Shown here: positions 37,042 to 45,190 of the stretch, piece after piece
How the letters are laid out: each line of letters begins with the position of its first letter
How positions within the stretch are numbered: position 1 is the first letter of the stretch
Assembly: GCF_014196715.1 (NCBI RefSeq)
Contig: NZ_JACIEF010000001.1
Location: 974,872-1,038,871 of the forward strand
Length of the DNA: 64,000 nt
Origin: Pedobacter zeae
Lineage (GTDB): Bacteria > Bacteroidota > Bacteroidia > Sphingobacteriales > Sphingobacteriaceae
Direction of reading: 5' to 3'
Translations under genes and position numbers: made by a program
The notes under the pieces: generated by a model
What the model was told of the DNA's origin: nothing
Databases searched by the model: none
What the model saw: the letters and a program-made list of their open reading frames with translations, nothing else

Positions 37042-37569
37042 ATGGAAAGAACCTTAAACCTTACGCCTTTTACCTTACGCCTCCAAAGGAATATATTCTT
37101 TTTAATAGTAATTGTATTCTTCATTTCATCATGCGGAACAAGAAAATATACCGTTAAAAGTGATACCAAAGCCTCGAAAGCGGCCGATGCCATGGCCAAT
37201 TTAAAAAGCAAATCGCTTTACCGCTTTATTACCGATTGGACGGGAGTGAAGTACCGTTTCGGAGGTTTGGATAAGGGAGGGGTTGACTGCTCCGGCTTTG
37301 CTTATCTGTTGGAAAAGGAAATTTACGGGATAACATTACCGCGCATCTCACGCGATCAGGCCAATGTAATCCGCAAGAAAGATATTGATCAGTTAAAGGA
37401 GGGAGACCTGGTGTTTTTCTCTTTTGGCGGTAATGATGTTGATCATGTAGGTGTTTACCTCAATAATGGCTTTTTTGTACATGCCAGCACTACCAGAGGG
37501 GTTATTGTTGATGACCTGAGTTTACCTGCCTATCAGCGGGTACTGGTTAAATCGGGATCGGTTAATTAA
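37042..37569 (+). CDS. NlpC/P60-family cell-wall peptidase, lipoprotein
   Basis: The 175 residues contain a lipoprotein signal (NIFFLIVIVFFISSCG, Cys at about residue 31) and a C40 peptidase domain. The catalytic Cys lies in GVDCSGFAYLLEKE, followed by LPRISRDQA, LKEGDLVFFSFGGNDVDHVGVYL with the His, and FFVHAS. It should cleave peptidoglycan stem peptides in the periplasm. The first codons (TLNLTPFTLRL) come from a sequence that resembles an intergenic repeat also seen just upstream (CCTTAAACCTTACGCC), so the true start may lie slightly further in. Confidence 0.88.
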   Translation: MERTLNLTPFTLRLQRNIFFLIVIVFFISSCGTRKYTVKSDTKASKAADAMANLKSKSLYRFITDWTGVKYRFGGLDKGGVDCSGFAYLLEKEIYGITLPRISRDQANVIRKKDIDQLKEGDLVFFSFGGNDVDHVGVYLNNGFFVHASTTRGVIVDDLSLPAYQRVLVKSGSVN

Positions 37570-37583
37570 TATTTGTTTGTTCA

Positions 37584-37928
37584 TGTCATTCTGAATGTAA
37601 TGAAGAATCTTTCCTTTTAGAGTAAATTAGAGTAAAGAAAAGATTCTTCGCTTTGCTATCAATGATGCTATTTTGTAATCGCCTATTAATGAGTGAACTG
37701 TGGTGTTGTGTATTTCCGTGTAGCTAGGCCATAGCACAGTACCCCCGTTCTACTTAAAACCGGCCTAATAAATTTTTCGGGCTGCACTGCCCTGTCCGGC
37801 TAGGACTAATAAAACACCCCGTCCTGCGGACACCCCTCTGAAAGAGGGGAATTGCCTATCGCACAAGACCAATAATTAAATGTCACTTATATTGATTTTT
37901 ATACAATAAATTATCCCTCAGAATGACA
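37584..37928. repeat. 345-bp repeat element with 11-bp terminal inverted repeats
   Basis: TGTCATTCTGA (37584-37594) and TCAGAATGACA (37918-37928) are perfect inverted ends. Inside, GAAGAATCTTT and AAAGATTCTTC form a second inverted pair near the left end, and CCCCTCTGAAAGAGGGG is a hairpin near 37833-37849. No reading frame of note is present. It fills the gap between the NlpC gene and the thioredoxin-like gene, so the region 37570-37970 has no other content. Confidence 0.65.
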
Positions 37929-37970
37929 AAGAATAATAAAACAAATCTTTTCATTTTTCGTTATCTCTCT

Positions 37971-38438
37971 ATGCGTATATTTTTTTTAATCTGCTTATCT
38001 TTAATAAGTTATTCCGTAAGTGCGCAGGTAAAACTGCTTACACTTGATGAGCTGGATAAACGCCTGGCTGCCGGAAAAGATACTACGTATGTTGTTAACT
38101 TCTGGGCCACCTGGTGTTCGCCGTGTGTAGCGGAGTTGCCGAATTTTGAGAAATTGCGGCTGTCCAATTTAAAAAAACCGGTTAAGGTGCTTTTGGTAAG
38201 CTTGGATTTTAAATCGAAACTGCAAAAAGAAGTAATTCCTTTTGTCGCTAAAAACCAGGTCAGGGCAGAGGTATTTCTTTTAAATGAGCCCGACCAGCAA
38301 AAATATATCGAAAGGATAGATCCTAAATGGACGGGTGCTATACCTGCAACCTTATTTGTAAAGCAGAAAACCCGGCGGTTTTACGAACAGGAATTTACAG
38401 AGAAACAACTTGAAAATACTTTGTTAAACTTTAAATAA
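37971..38438 (+). CDS. TlpA-type secreted thioredoxin
   Basis: I choose the ATG at 37971, which opens directly with a signal peptide (MRIFFLICLSLISYSVSAQ), because the earlier ATG at 37923 falls inside the right end of the repeat element. The 155-residue protein has the thioredoxin fold with the redox pair in NFWATWCSPCVAELPNFEKL and the cis-Pro loop in TGAIPATLFV. It would reduce disulfides in periplasmic proteins. The next gene, another thioredoxin-fold protein, starts six bases later, so the two form an operon. Confidence 0.88.
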   Translation: MRIFFLICLSLISYSVSAQVKLLTLDELDKRLAAGKDTTYVVNFWATWCSPCVAELPNFEKLRLSNLKKPVKVLLVSLDFKSKLQKEVIPFVAKNQVRAEVFLLNEPDQQKYIERIDPKWTGAIPATLFVKQKTRRFYEQEFTEKQLENTLLNFK

Positions 38439-38444
38439 ACAGCT

Positions 38445-39050
38445 ATGAAACAGTTATTTCTAATGGGTTTGATGTTAATTTCGCTGGGTGTCAGTGCACA
38501 AAGCGAAGGGTATAAAGTTGGTGATGTAGTGAAAGATTTCGCCTTAAAAAATGTAGACAATAAAACAGTCTCAATGGCAGATTACAAAGATGCCAAGGGT
38601 TTTATTGTGGTTTTTACCTGTAATACCTGTCCGGTAGCCCAGGCTTATCAGGCCCGGGTAGCCGAACTTAATAGCAGTTTTGCCGCAAAAGGATACCCGG
38701 TTATTGCCATTAACCCTAATGATGCGGGAGCTGTTCCGGCCGAAAGTTTTGAAAAAATGCAGGCTTTGGCAGCTGAAAAGAAATTCAATTTCCCTTACTT
38801 ACTAGACCCCGGTCATGTGGTTACCAAGCAGTTTGGCGCAACCAGAACGCCACATGTTTTTTTGCTGAATAAAACCAATAAAGGTAATGTAGTTGAATAC
38901 ATCGGTGCAATAGATAATGATCCTGAGGAGGCAAATGCGACAAAAATCGAATATGTTAAAAATGCAATAAACGAACTATCCACAGGTAAAAAGCCTACCG
39001 TTACCGCAACTAAGGCTGTGGGTTGTACCATCAAATGGAAAAAGGGTTAA
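38445..39050 (+). CDS. Secreted redoxin/peroxiredoxin-like protein
   Basis: The 201-residue protein has a signal peptide (MKQLFLMGLMLISLGVSAQ) and an AhpC/TSA-redoxin domain. The active-site region is VVFTCNTCPVAQAYQARV, with a C-x2-C pair, and the GATRTPHVFLLN loop is conserved. TCPVAQ at this place is typical of a Bacteroidota thioredoxin-like group. It follows the TlpA-type gene at six bases and may be its partner. Its stop overlaps by three bases the stop of the convergent membrane-protein gene. Confidence 0.85.
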   Translation: MKQLFLMGLMLISLGVSAQSEGYKVGDVVKDFALKNVDNKTVSMADYKDAKGFIVVFTCNTCPVAQAYQARVAELNSSFAAKGYPVIAINPNDAGAVPAESFEKMQALAAEKKFNFPYLLDPGHVVTKQFGATRTPHVFLLNKTNKGNVVEYIGAIDNDPEEANATKIEYVKNAINELSTGKKPTVTATKAVGCTIKWKKG

Positions 39051-40234
39051 ACATAGCTTAACCACCATTGCCGGTGTGTTTCTTTGTATCTTTTAAACCA
39101 CCTGCAAGGCCAATAGAGCGATGCCACTACAGCCAGCCAGATTAAATAAACAAGCGGTAAATGGAAACCAAATATTGCAGGCCTGAACATAAAGGGTACC
39201 TGAACAATTTCTTTAGTGCCATGTCCTGTAGCAAAAAATACAATAACCAGCAGGGTATGCAGCAGGTAAAAGTGCAATACGTAATAGAAAAACGGAACCG
39301 CACCGTATACCGAAGTTACTTTGGTAAACCAATTGTTTACTTTTTCTGTAACTGCCAAAAAGAGCATGGCTGGGCCTAAGGTCATGCATGCATATTGTAA
39401 AGAGGGCGGGTATTTGCTTACATTGAAAAAAGCCAGTAAATTCTTGAACAGGTCGTGATATTCCTTTCTCGGAGCAGGATCGCCGTAGATGTTGATCAAC
39501 CGGAGCGATATAAATACCAGTATGGCAAATAAACCTGCAATGAATAAATTGCGCTGTCTGTGCTCTGCAGCATAATCTTTTTTAAACCAGTAACCAACTC
39601 CATAGCCGATAAACATGATACCCGTCCATGGAAGGATGGCGTAAAATACGTAGATGAAGTGCTTGCCTGAAAGCGGGACAACTGTTCCTGATGCTGTAAA
39701 AAATACTTTTAATAGTAAACCGCCATCCGGGTCTACGGGAGCAGGAAATAAGTTAAAAAGGTTATGTCCGAAAACGAGCAACAATCCAACAATGAATACT
39801 ACTTTATAGGATAAGCGACTGAAAATTGCCAAAAAAATCATGCTGGTACCTATAGCCCAGATGACCTGCAGGATAAGAAAGTTATAACCTGGGTTAAAAG
39901 TTAGTCCGAAAGTGATTATCACTAATTCTACAAAAATGAGCCACAGCCCCCGCTTTGCTAAAAAAGAACTGGCCGAGCCGGGTGTTTTATGTTGTGCCGA
40001 TAAATAAGCCGATAAACCTGATAAAAAAACAAAGGTCGGCGCGCAAAAGTGCGTAATCCAGCGGGTAAAAAACAACATACCGGTGGTGGTATCGGGGTTT
40101 AAGGGATCGCCTGTCATGGCGCCGATATGAAAAAAATCGCGGGTATGATCCAAAGCCATAATGATCATCACCAGGCCGCGAAGGATATCAATAGATAAAA
40201 TACGTTTCGATCGTGTAGTTTGTGCTGCATCCAT
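39047..40234 (-). CDS. DUF1624/heparan-alpha-glucosaminide acetyltransferase-like membrane protein
   Basis: From the ATG at 40234 the protein is 395 residues with about ten helices. The longer frame would add twelve residues. RILSIDILRGLVMIIMALDHTRDFF, with the conserved Asp-His, and THFCAPTFVFLSGLSAYL are typical of the DUF1624/HGSNAT-like acyltransferase family, which moves acetyl groups onto sugars at the membrane. GKHFIYVFYAILPWTGIMFIGYGVGY is the matching central stretch. The role here is unknown. It stands beside the GH125 gene, so a link with glycan handling is possible. Confidence 0.82.
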   Translation of the reverse strand: MDAAQTTRSKRILSIDILRGLVMIIMALDHTRDFFHIGAMTGDPLNPDTTTGMLFFTRWITHFCAPTFVFLSGLSAYLSAQHKTPGSASSFLAKRGLWLIFVELVIITFGLTFNPGYNFLILQVIWAIGTSMIFLAIFSRLSYKVVFIVGLLLVFGHNLFNLFPAPVDPDGGLLLKVFFTASGTVVPLSGKHFIYVFYAILPWTGIMFIGYGVGYWFKKDYAAEHRQRNLFIAGLFAILVFISLRLINIYGDPAPRKEYHDLFKNLLAFFNVSKYPPSLQYACMTLGPAMLFLAVTEKVNNWFTKVTSVYGAVPFFYYVLHFYLLHTLLVIVFFATGHGTKEIVQVPFMFRPAIFGFHLPLVYLIWLAVVASLYWPCRWFKRYKETHRQWWLSYV

Positions 40235-40495
40235 AGCAAGAAGTTTGGTTAATAAAGATACAAATTCCATTGATTTCTACCTGGGTTAGAACTTTGTATT
40301 ATGGGCGATTTCGCTGTACCGCTAACTCATCAAGAAAATCGATTTAGGAGTATCTTAATTGGCAATTCGAATTTTGATCTTCAAAAAATTATCCTAATAT
40401 TTGTTAAATGCTAACCGAATATCCTATTAAACAGACCACGTATCAACAATAGCCGGTTAGTGCTCATTAAAGCTAAAAAGACTATACACATCGTA

Positions 40496-41920
40496 ATGAA
40501 CAGAAGAACATTTATACAAAACACAGGTTTGCTTGGAGCAGGCGTAATGGCTTCCAAATTCTCTTTTGCAGCTAATTTAGCCCCCGGATTTCCTGTTGTA
40601 CGTGTAGCCGCGGGGAAGAGACATTTCCAGAGCAAGGCAGTAGATAATGCCATTAAAACCTTTCAGGCCAATGTTAAAAACCCTGAACTCGCCTGGTTGT
40701 TCGAAAACTGTTTTCCTAATACCTTAGATACAACGGTTTATTATACCGAAAATGGGGGCAGACCCGATACCTATGTAATTACCGGAGACATTGATGCCAT
40801 GTGGCTACGCGATAGTTCGGCACAGGTTTGGCCTTACCTGCAATTTGTAAACGAAGACGAGCCGTTAAAAAAACTGATTGCCGGTGTAATTATACACCAA
40901 ACCAAATGCATTCTGAAAGACCCCTATGCCAATGCTTTTTATGGCGATGCCAGCAAAGTAGGAGAATGGAAAACCGATAAAACAGCCATGCAGCCGGGCG
41001 TACACGAACGCAAATGGGAAATTGACTCGTTATGTTATCCTATCCGTTTAGCTTACCATTACTGGAAAAAAACCGGCGATAAAACACCTTTCGATGCCGA
41101 TTGGAAAAAAGGAATTGAAGCCACTTTAAAAACATTTAAAGAGCAACAGCGAAAAACGGATAAAGGACCATACCACTTTCAGCGGGAAACTACACAACCT
41201 ACCGATTCGTTGCCAATGGCGGGGTATGGATTTCCGGTAAATCCGGTAGGCTTAATTTGTTCGGCTTTCCGCCCGAGTGACGATGCTACCATTTTCCCAT
41301 TCCTGGTGCCCTCTAATTTCTTTGCTGTATCGAGTTTAAGACAGGCGGCTGAAATGATTAAGGCCTTAAACAGCGACCAGGCCCTCGAAAGCAGTTTGTT
41401 AAATCTTGCAGATGAGGTAAATGCTGCCCTTCAGAAACACGCCATTGTAAACCATCCAAAATACGGTAAAATTTATGCTTTTGAGGTGGATGGATTTGGA
41501 AGTTCCTACCTAATGGACGATTCTAATGTGCCTAGTTTGTTGGGTTTACCTTATTTGGGCGCTATGAAAATTGAAGATCCCATTTATCAGAATACCCGGA
41601 AATTTGCGCTTTCGAAAGATAACCCGTATTTCTTTAAGGGAACTGCAGCAGAAGGAATCGGTGGTCCGCATGCCGGCCAGGATATGATTTGGCCCATGAG
41701 CATCACCATGCGGGCATTAACCTCTAAAGACGATGCCGAAATTAAAGCCTGTATAGAAAGTTTACGCAAAACACATGCTGGCAAAGGTTTTATGCACGAA
41801 TCGTTCCATAAAGATAACCCGGCTAATTTTACCAGGGCCTGGTTTGCCTGGTCGAATACCTTATTTGGTGAGCTCCTCTGGAAAACTTACCACGAGAAAC
41901 CCGCTTTATTAAAGCCATAA
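40496..41920 (+). CDS. GH125 exo-alpha-1,6-mannosidase
   Basis: The ATG at 40496 gives 474 residues beginning MNRRTFIQNTGLLGAGV, a twin-arginine-like signal. The (alpha/alpha)6-barrel shows GH125 features: DTYVITGDIDAMWLRDSSAQVWPYL, GVHERKWEIDSLCYPIRLAYHYWK, SAFRPSDDATIFPFLVPSNFFA, and MHESFHKDNPANFTRAWFAWSNTLFGELL. GH125 enzymes release alpha-1,6-linked mannose, as in N-glycan cores and yeast mannan. GH95 and GH92 genes follow within 4 kb, so it likely takes part in N-glycan breakdown. Confidence 0.92.
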   Translation: MNRRTFIQNTGLLGAGVMASKFSFAANLAPGFPVVRVAAGKRHFQSKAVDNAIKTFQANVKNPELAWLFENCFPNTLDTTVYYTENGGRPDTYVITGDIDAMWLRDSSAQVWPYLQFVNEDEPLKKLIAGVIIHQTKCILKDPYANAFYGDASKVGEWKTDKTAMQPGVHERKWEIDSLCYPIRLAYHYWKKTGDKTPFDADWKKGIEATLKTFKEQQRKTDKGPYHFQRETTQPTDSLPMAGYGFPVNPVGLICSAFRPSDDATIFPFLVPSNFFAVSSLRQAAEMIKALNSDQALESSLLNLADEVNAALQKHAIVNHPKYGKIYAFEVDGFGSSYLMDDSNVPSLLGLPYLGAMKIEDPIYQNTRKFALSKDNPYFFKGTAAEGIGGPHAGQDMIWPMSITMRALTSKDDAEIKACIESLRKTHAGKGFMHESFHKDNPANFTRAWFAWSNTLFGELLWKTYHEKPALLKP

Positions 41921-41922
41921 TC

Positions 41923-41989
41923 AGAAAAACCGTGTTGGTGTTGATGGTCTTGTTTAACCTGACAATTGATATAAACACGGTTTTCTTTT
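41923..41989 (+). terminator. Possible terminator after GH125 gene
   Basis: AAAACCGTGTT and AACACGGTTTT can pair across a loop of about 36 bases, followed by CTTTTG. The long loop makes this weaker than the other terminators. Confidence 0.45.
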
Positions 41990-42049
41990 GTTCAACACAT
42001 GCTTAACCTCATTTTAACCTGTAAATTGCAACTTTATACCAATTGTAAT

Positions 42050-42250
42050 ATGGCCAGCATTTTTGTAAGCGATAAACTCCCCACTTCAACACTTTTAGAA
42101 TTAAAGGTTGGCGATTTGATTAATAACAACCAGGACCTGTCCGGTACCATTCAAAAGATTAAAATCAGCGAAACCGATGAATTTTTAATGTTCTGCTTTG
42201 TATTGGCCCATGGTGAAATTGAAGTAAAAAAGCTTAAACAGGTTTGTTAG
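42050..42250 (+). CDS. Small protein of unknown function
   Basis: The ATG at 42050 is chosen because the upstream in-frame ATG (41999) would add hydrophobic, Cys-rich residues coded by AT-rich promoter-like DNA. The 66-residue product begins MASIFVSDKLPTSTLLELKVGD and has a basic tail. It contains two strand-rich segments and no signal peptide, so it is probably cytoplasmic. No family was recognised. It is convergent with the NTF2-like gene, which ends at the next base, and this tight packing supports it as real. Confidence 0.55.
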   Translation: MASIFVSDKLPTSTLLELKVGDLINNNQDLSGTIQKIKISETDEFLMFCFVLAHGEIEVKKLKQVC

Positions 42251-42610
42251 TTATAAAATCGGTCTCGGATCGAAGATCACCTGAAACGATTGGATCTTTT
42301 CATCTCTCAGTTTATACCAGCCACAGGCAAAAATCGTTTTGGGCCCCATATTAATGTCGTACCAAAGGCAAACCTCTTCTCCATCTGCAAATACCTTTTT
42401 TACATCATATTTGAATTTCATTTTTTTCATGTCCTCGATATAGACATCGGCACCGCTTCTTTCGCCCATAACGCCCTTAAAATGCAGATCATCGTGCAGT
42501 TGCTGCCGTGCCAGGTCAAAATCTTCGGCGTTTAGGGCACTTAAAAAATCCTGTACTACAACTTTTGCATTGTGCTCAGTGAATAGTCTGTTACTGTTAA
42601 AAGAACTCAT
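42251..42610 (-). CDS. SnoaL/NTF2-like protein
   Basis: From the ATG at 42610 the protein has 119 residues; a start at 42634 would add eight. The fold reads as an NTF2-like cone: AKVVVQDFLSALNAEDFDLARQQLHDDLHFKGVMG, IEDMKKMKFKYDVKKVFADGEEVCLWYDI, and CGWYKLRDEKIQSFQVIFDPRP. Such proteins include SnoaL-type cyclases and ketosteroid isomerase relatives, but most bacterial examples have no known activity. It stands alone between a small gene and the GH95 gene. Confidence 0.8.
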   Translation of the reverse strand: MSSFNSNRLFTEHNAKVVVQDFLSALNAEDFDLARQQLHDDLHFKGVMGERSGADVYIEDMKKMKFKYDVKKVFADGEEVCLWYDINMGPKTIFACGWYKLRDEKIQSFQVIFDPRPIL

Positions 42611-42709
42611 AATAATTGCTTTGGAAATAAACATTCAGACATAAAAAAATGTTTCAGCGCATTAGTGAATGGCTTTCAGGTCGAGAACGTTTAAACCTTT
42701 TGTATGTAT

Positions 42710-44977
42710 TTAATTAAACTGATATGTTTTTCCGGCCACGGTATTAAAGCTATACCTGAAATCTTTTCCCTGTTTTTCCTCGGTTATTCCTTTTATATTG
42801 CTTTTAAGTTGATGAGGACTTCTTACAATACAGTTTTCGCCCGATAATGATTTAATGGAGAGTTTTACAATTTTACCATCTTTCCATTGCAGATCCGTAA
42901 TTTCGAAATTACCCCTGGCCCTTAAGCCCTGGATACTTCCTGTGGCCCATTGGTCAGGTAAAGCGGGTAAAAACTGCAATTCGCCGGTTTGGCTTTGCAG
43001 CAGCATTTCTGAAATGCCGGCAGTATAGCCAAAGTTTCCGTCAATCTGAAAGGGCGGGTGTGCACAAAATAGGTTGGCATAAATTCCACCCCCTTTGTTA
43101 TAATCGGTACCTGAGCCACCAACAGGAGTGATAAAGTTCTGCAAGATTTTATAAGCGTGATTGCCATCCTGCAAACGTGCCCAGAAATTCATTTTCCAGG
43201 CCATAGACCAACCGGTTGATTCATCGCCACGGGCCGTTAGCGTAACCCTAGCCGCTTTTGCCAATTCCGGCGTTTTAATGGTGCTGATTTCCCTGCCAGG
43301 GTGTAAACCAAATAAATGGGAAATATGCCTGTGCTGATCTTTAGGGTCGTCGCGGTCGGTTTCCCATTCCTGCAGTTGTCCCCATTTCCCGATTTTTGGT
43401 TTCAGTAAATGCGCTTTAAGATCCGCAATATGGTTTTTATAATCAGCATCAATACCTAAAACGTCAGCGGCTTCTATATAGTTGGTAAACAGGTCAAATA
43501 CGATCTGTTGGTCGTGCGTTACCCCATCTTCGGTAGGCCCGTGTTCCGGCGACCATCCCAATGGCGATACCAATGTTCCGTCGGGCCTTCTTTTTAAATG
43601 GTCATCCCAAAACTCGGCAATTTCCTTTATAATCGGGTAAGCGAAATTCTTCAGATAATTTTTATCTTTTGTAAAGGCATAATGCTCCCAGAGCGCCTGT
43701 GCATACCAGGCACTGCCAGGGGTATTCCAAAGGAAGCTCATGCCACCAAAAATATTGTTTTCGGTTTTTACCGTCCAGCCCCTGGTATTGGGATACTGCT
43801 TGCGGGTAGCTATTGCACTCACTTCCCGCATGCTATTAATGTAGTCGAGGTACGGGATCTGACATTCAGAAAGATTGGTCGGCTCGGCCAGCCAATAGTT
43901 CATCTGGATATTGATGTTGGAGTGGTAATCGCTTCCCCAGGGTGGGGTATTACTTTCGTTCCAAAGCCCCTGCAGGTTTGCCGGTAAGCCACCCGGTCTG
44001 GATGAACTGATTAACAGGTACCTGCCATATTGAAAAATTAAGGCTTCGAGTGCCGGATCGGCTACCTTTTTATAATTGATCAGCCTTTGGTAGGTTGGCA
44101 GTTTTTGGGTCGCGATATTAACCGTTCCAAGATTTATAGAAAGGCGGTTATACAAGCGGCGGTAATCCCCGATGTGTGTTTTTAAAAGGTCATCATAAGT
44201 TTTAGCCTTAACCGCGTTTAAAACGCGTTCAATTTTAGGCGCAGGTTCTTCACCTTTCCAGTGTTGTTCGCGTTTATTGAGGTAATTGGTTGCTGCCGTA
44301 AAAATAAGCGTAACCGCATCTGCACCCGTTATTTTTAATTTTTCCTGATCACCATCTTTTATTGCTTCCAGCTTTCCACCTTCTACTTTAACTAAAGCAG
44401 TGGCCTGGTAAGTCATGCCGTTGGGTAGTTTACCGGTAATACTGATGGTATTTTTGCCCGCGCTTATGGTGCCCTGATGTGCATCTTTTAAACTCACCAT
44501 GGCCGAGTAAGCTTTTTTCTGGTTAGCTGTGAACCGCAGTACCATTACTTTATCCGGAAAGCTGCAAAAATATTCGCGTTTAAATTCGGTGCCATTTTGT
44601 GCGTAGTTAATGGTATGAACCGCTTTGGTAATATCCAATTTGCGGCTATAGCTGGTAAATGGCTTATCTTTATTGCCGAAATCAATAAACAGATCGCCAA
44701 AAGCCTGGTACATGCCTCGGTCATTTTCATCTCCCGTCCAAAGCGTATTGTCGTTAAACTGAATGTGTTCCTGATCTACACCGCCGAAAATCATCCCGCC
44801 AATGCGGCCATTGCCAATGGGATAGGCTTCGGTCATCCATTTGGACGCCGGCTTATTGTCCCACATGGTGAAAGCAGGATTTTCTTTGTTCTGAGCTAAA
44901 AGGCGGTTTGGAAAGGAAAAGAGTAATAAACACGATAATACCGTGCAAAAAATGTTTTGCCTGTAATTTGGAAGCAT
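42710..44977 (-). CDS. GH95 alpha-L-fucosidase
   Basis: The ATG at 44977 opens with a signal peptide ([15 protein letters not shown]) and gives 755 residues; the longer frame adds 34 without one. The N-terminal domain begins [31 protein letters not shown]. The (alpha/alpha)6 domain has [26 protein letters not shown], which holds the paired Asn that position the catalytic water in GH95, then [22 protein letters not shown] and [18 protein letters not shown]95 enzymes are alpha-1,2-fucosidases, with some alpha-galactosidases. It likely removes fucose from glycoprotein glycans in the periplasm. Confidence 0.92.
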   Translation of the reverse strand: MLPNYRQNIFCTVLSCLLLFSFPNRLLAQNKENPAFTMWDNKPASKWMTEAYPIGNGRIGGMIFGGVDQEHIQFNDNTLWTGDENDRGMYQAFGDLFIDFGNKDKPFTSYSRKLDITKAVHTINYAQNGTEFKREYFCSFPDKVMVLRFTANQKKAYSAMVSLKDAHQGTISAGKNTISITGKLPNGMTYQATALVKVEGGKLEAIKDGDQEKLKITGADAVTLIFTAATNYLNKREQHWKGEEPAPKIERVLNAVKAKTYDDLLKTHIGDYRRLYNRLSINLGTVNIATQKLPTYQRLINYKKVADPALEALIFQYGRYLLISSSRPGGLPANLQGLWNESNTPPWGSDYHSNINIQMNYWLAEPTNLSECQIPYLDYINSMREVSAIATRKQYPNTRGWTVKTENNIFGGMSFLWNTPGSAWYAQALWEHYAFTKDKNYLKNFAYPIIKEIAEFWDDHLKRRPDGTLVSPLGWSPEHGPTEDGVTHDQQIVFDLFTNYIEAADVLGIDADYKNHIADLKAHLLKPKIGKWGQLQEWETDRDDPKDQHRHISHLFGLHPGREISTIKTPELAKAARVTLTARGDESTGWSMAWKMNFWARLQDGNHAYKILQNFITPVGGSGTDYNKGGGIYANLFCAHPPFQIDGNFGYTAGISEMLLQSQTGELQFLPALPDQWATGSIQGLRARGNFEITDLQWKDGKIVKLSIKSLSGENCIVRSPHQLKSNIKGITEEKQGKDFRYSFNTVAGKTYQFN

Positions 44978-45190
44978 GTTGGTTATTTGATTAGTGTGTG
45001 AACCAAAGATATATAAAATAGAATAGGAGGCACGAAAAGCCAGGCAATAAAGCATCCCGTTATTTGGCAAATTATTCAACTATTTAAGCATAGTATGTTG
45101 CCGTATTCTTTAAATTAATTGGTAACTATTATGATATTTTATTGCCAGGCCTGATAGATTTTATATTTTTACTAAAACGTTTTATTTAAA

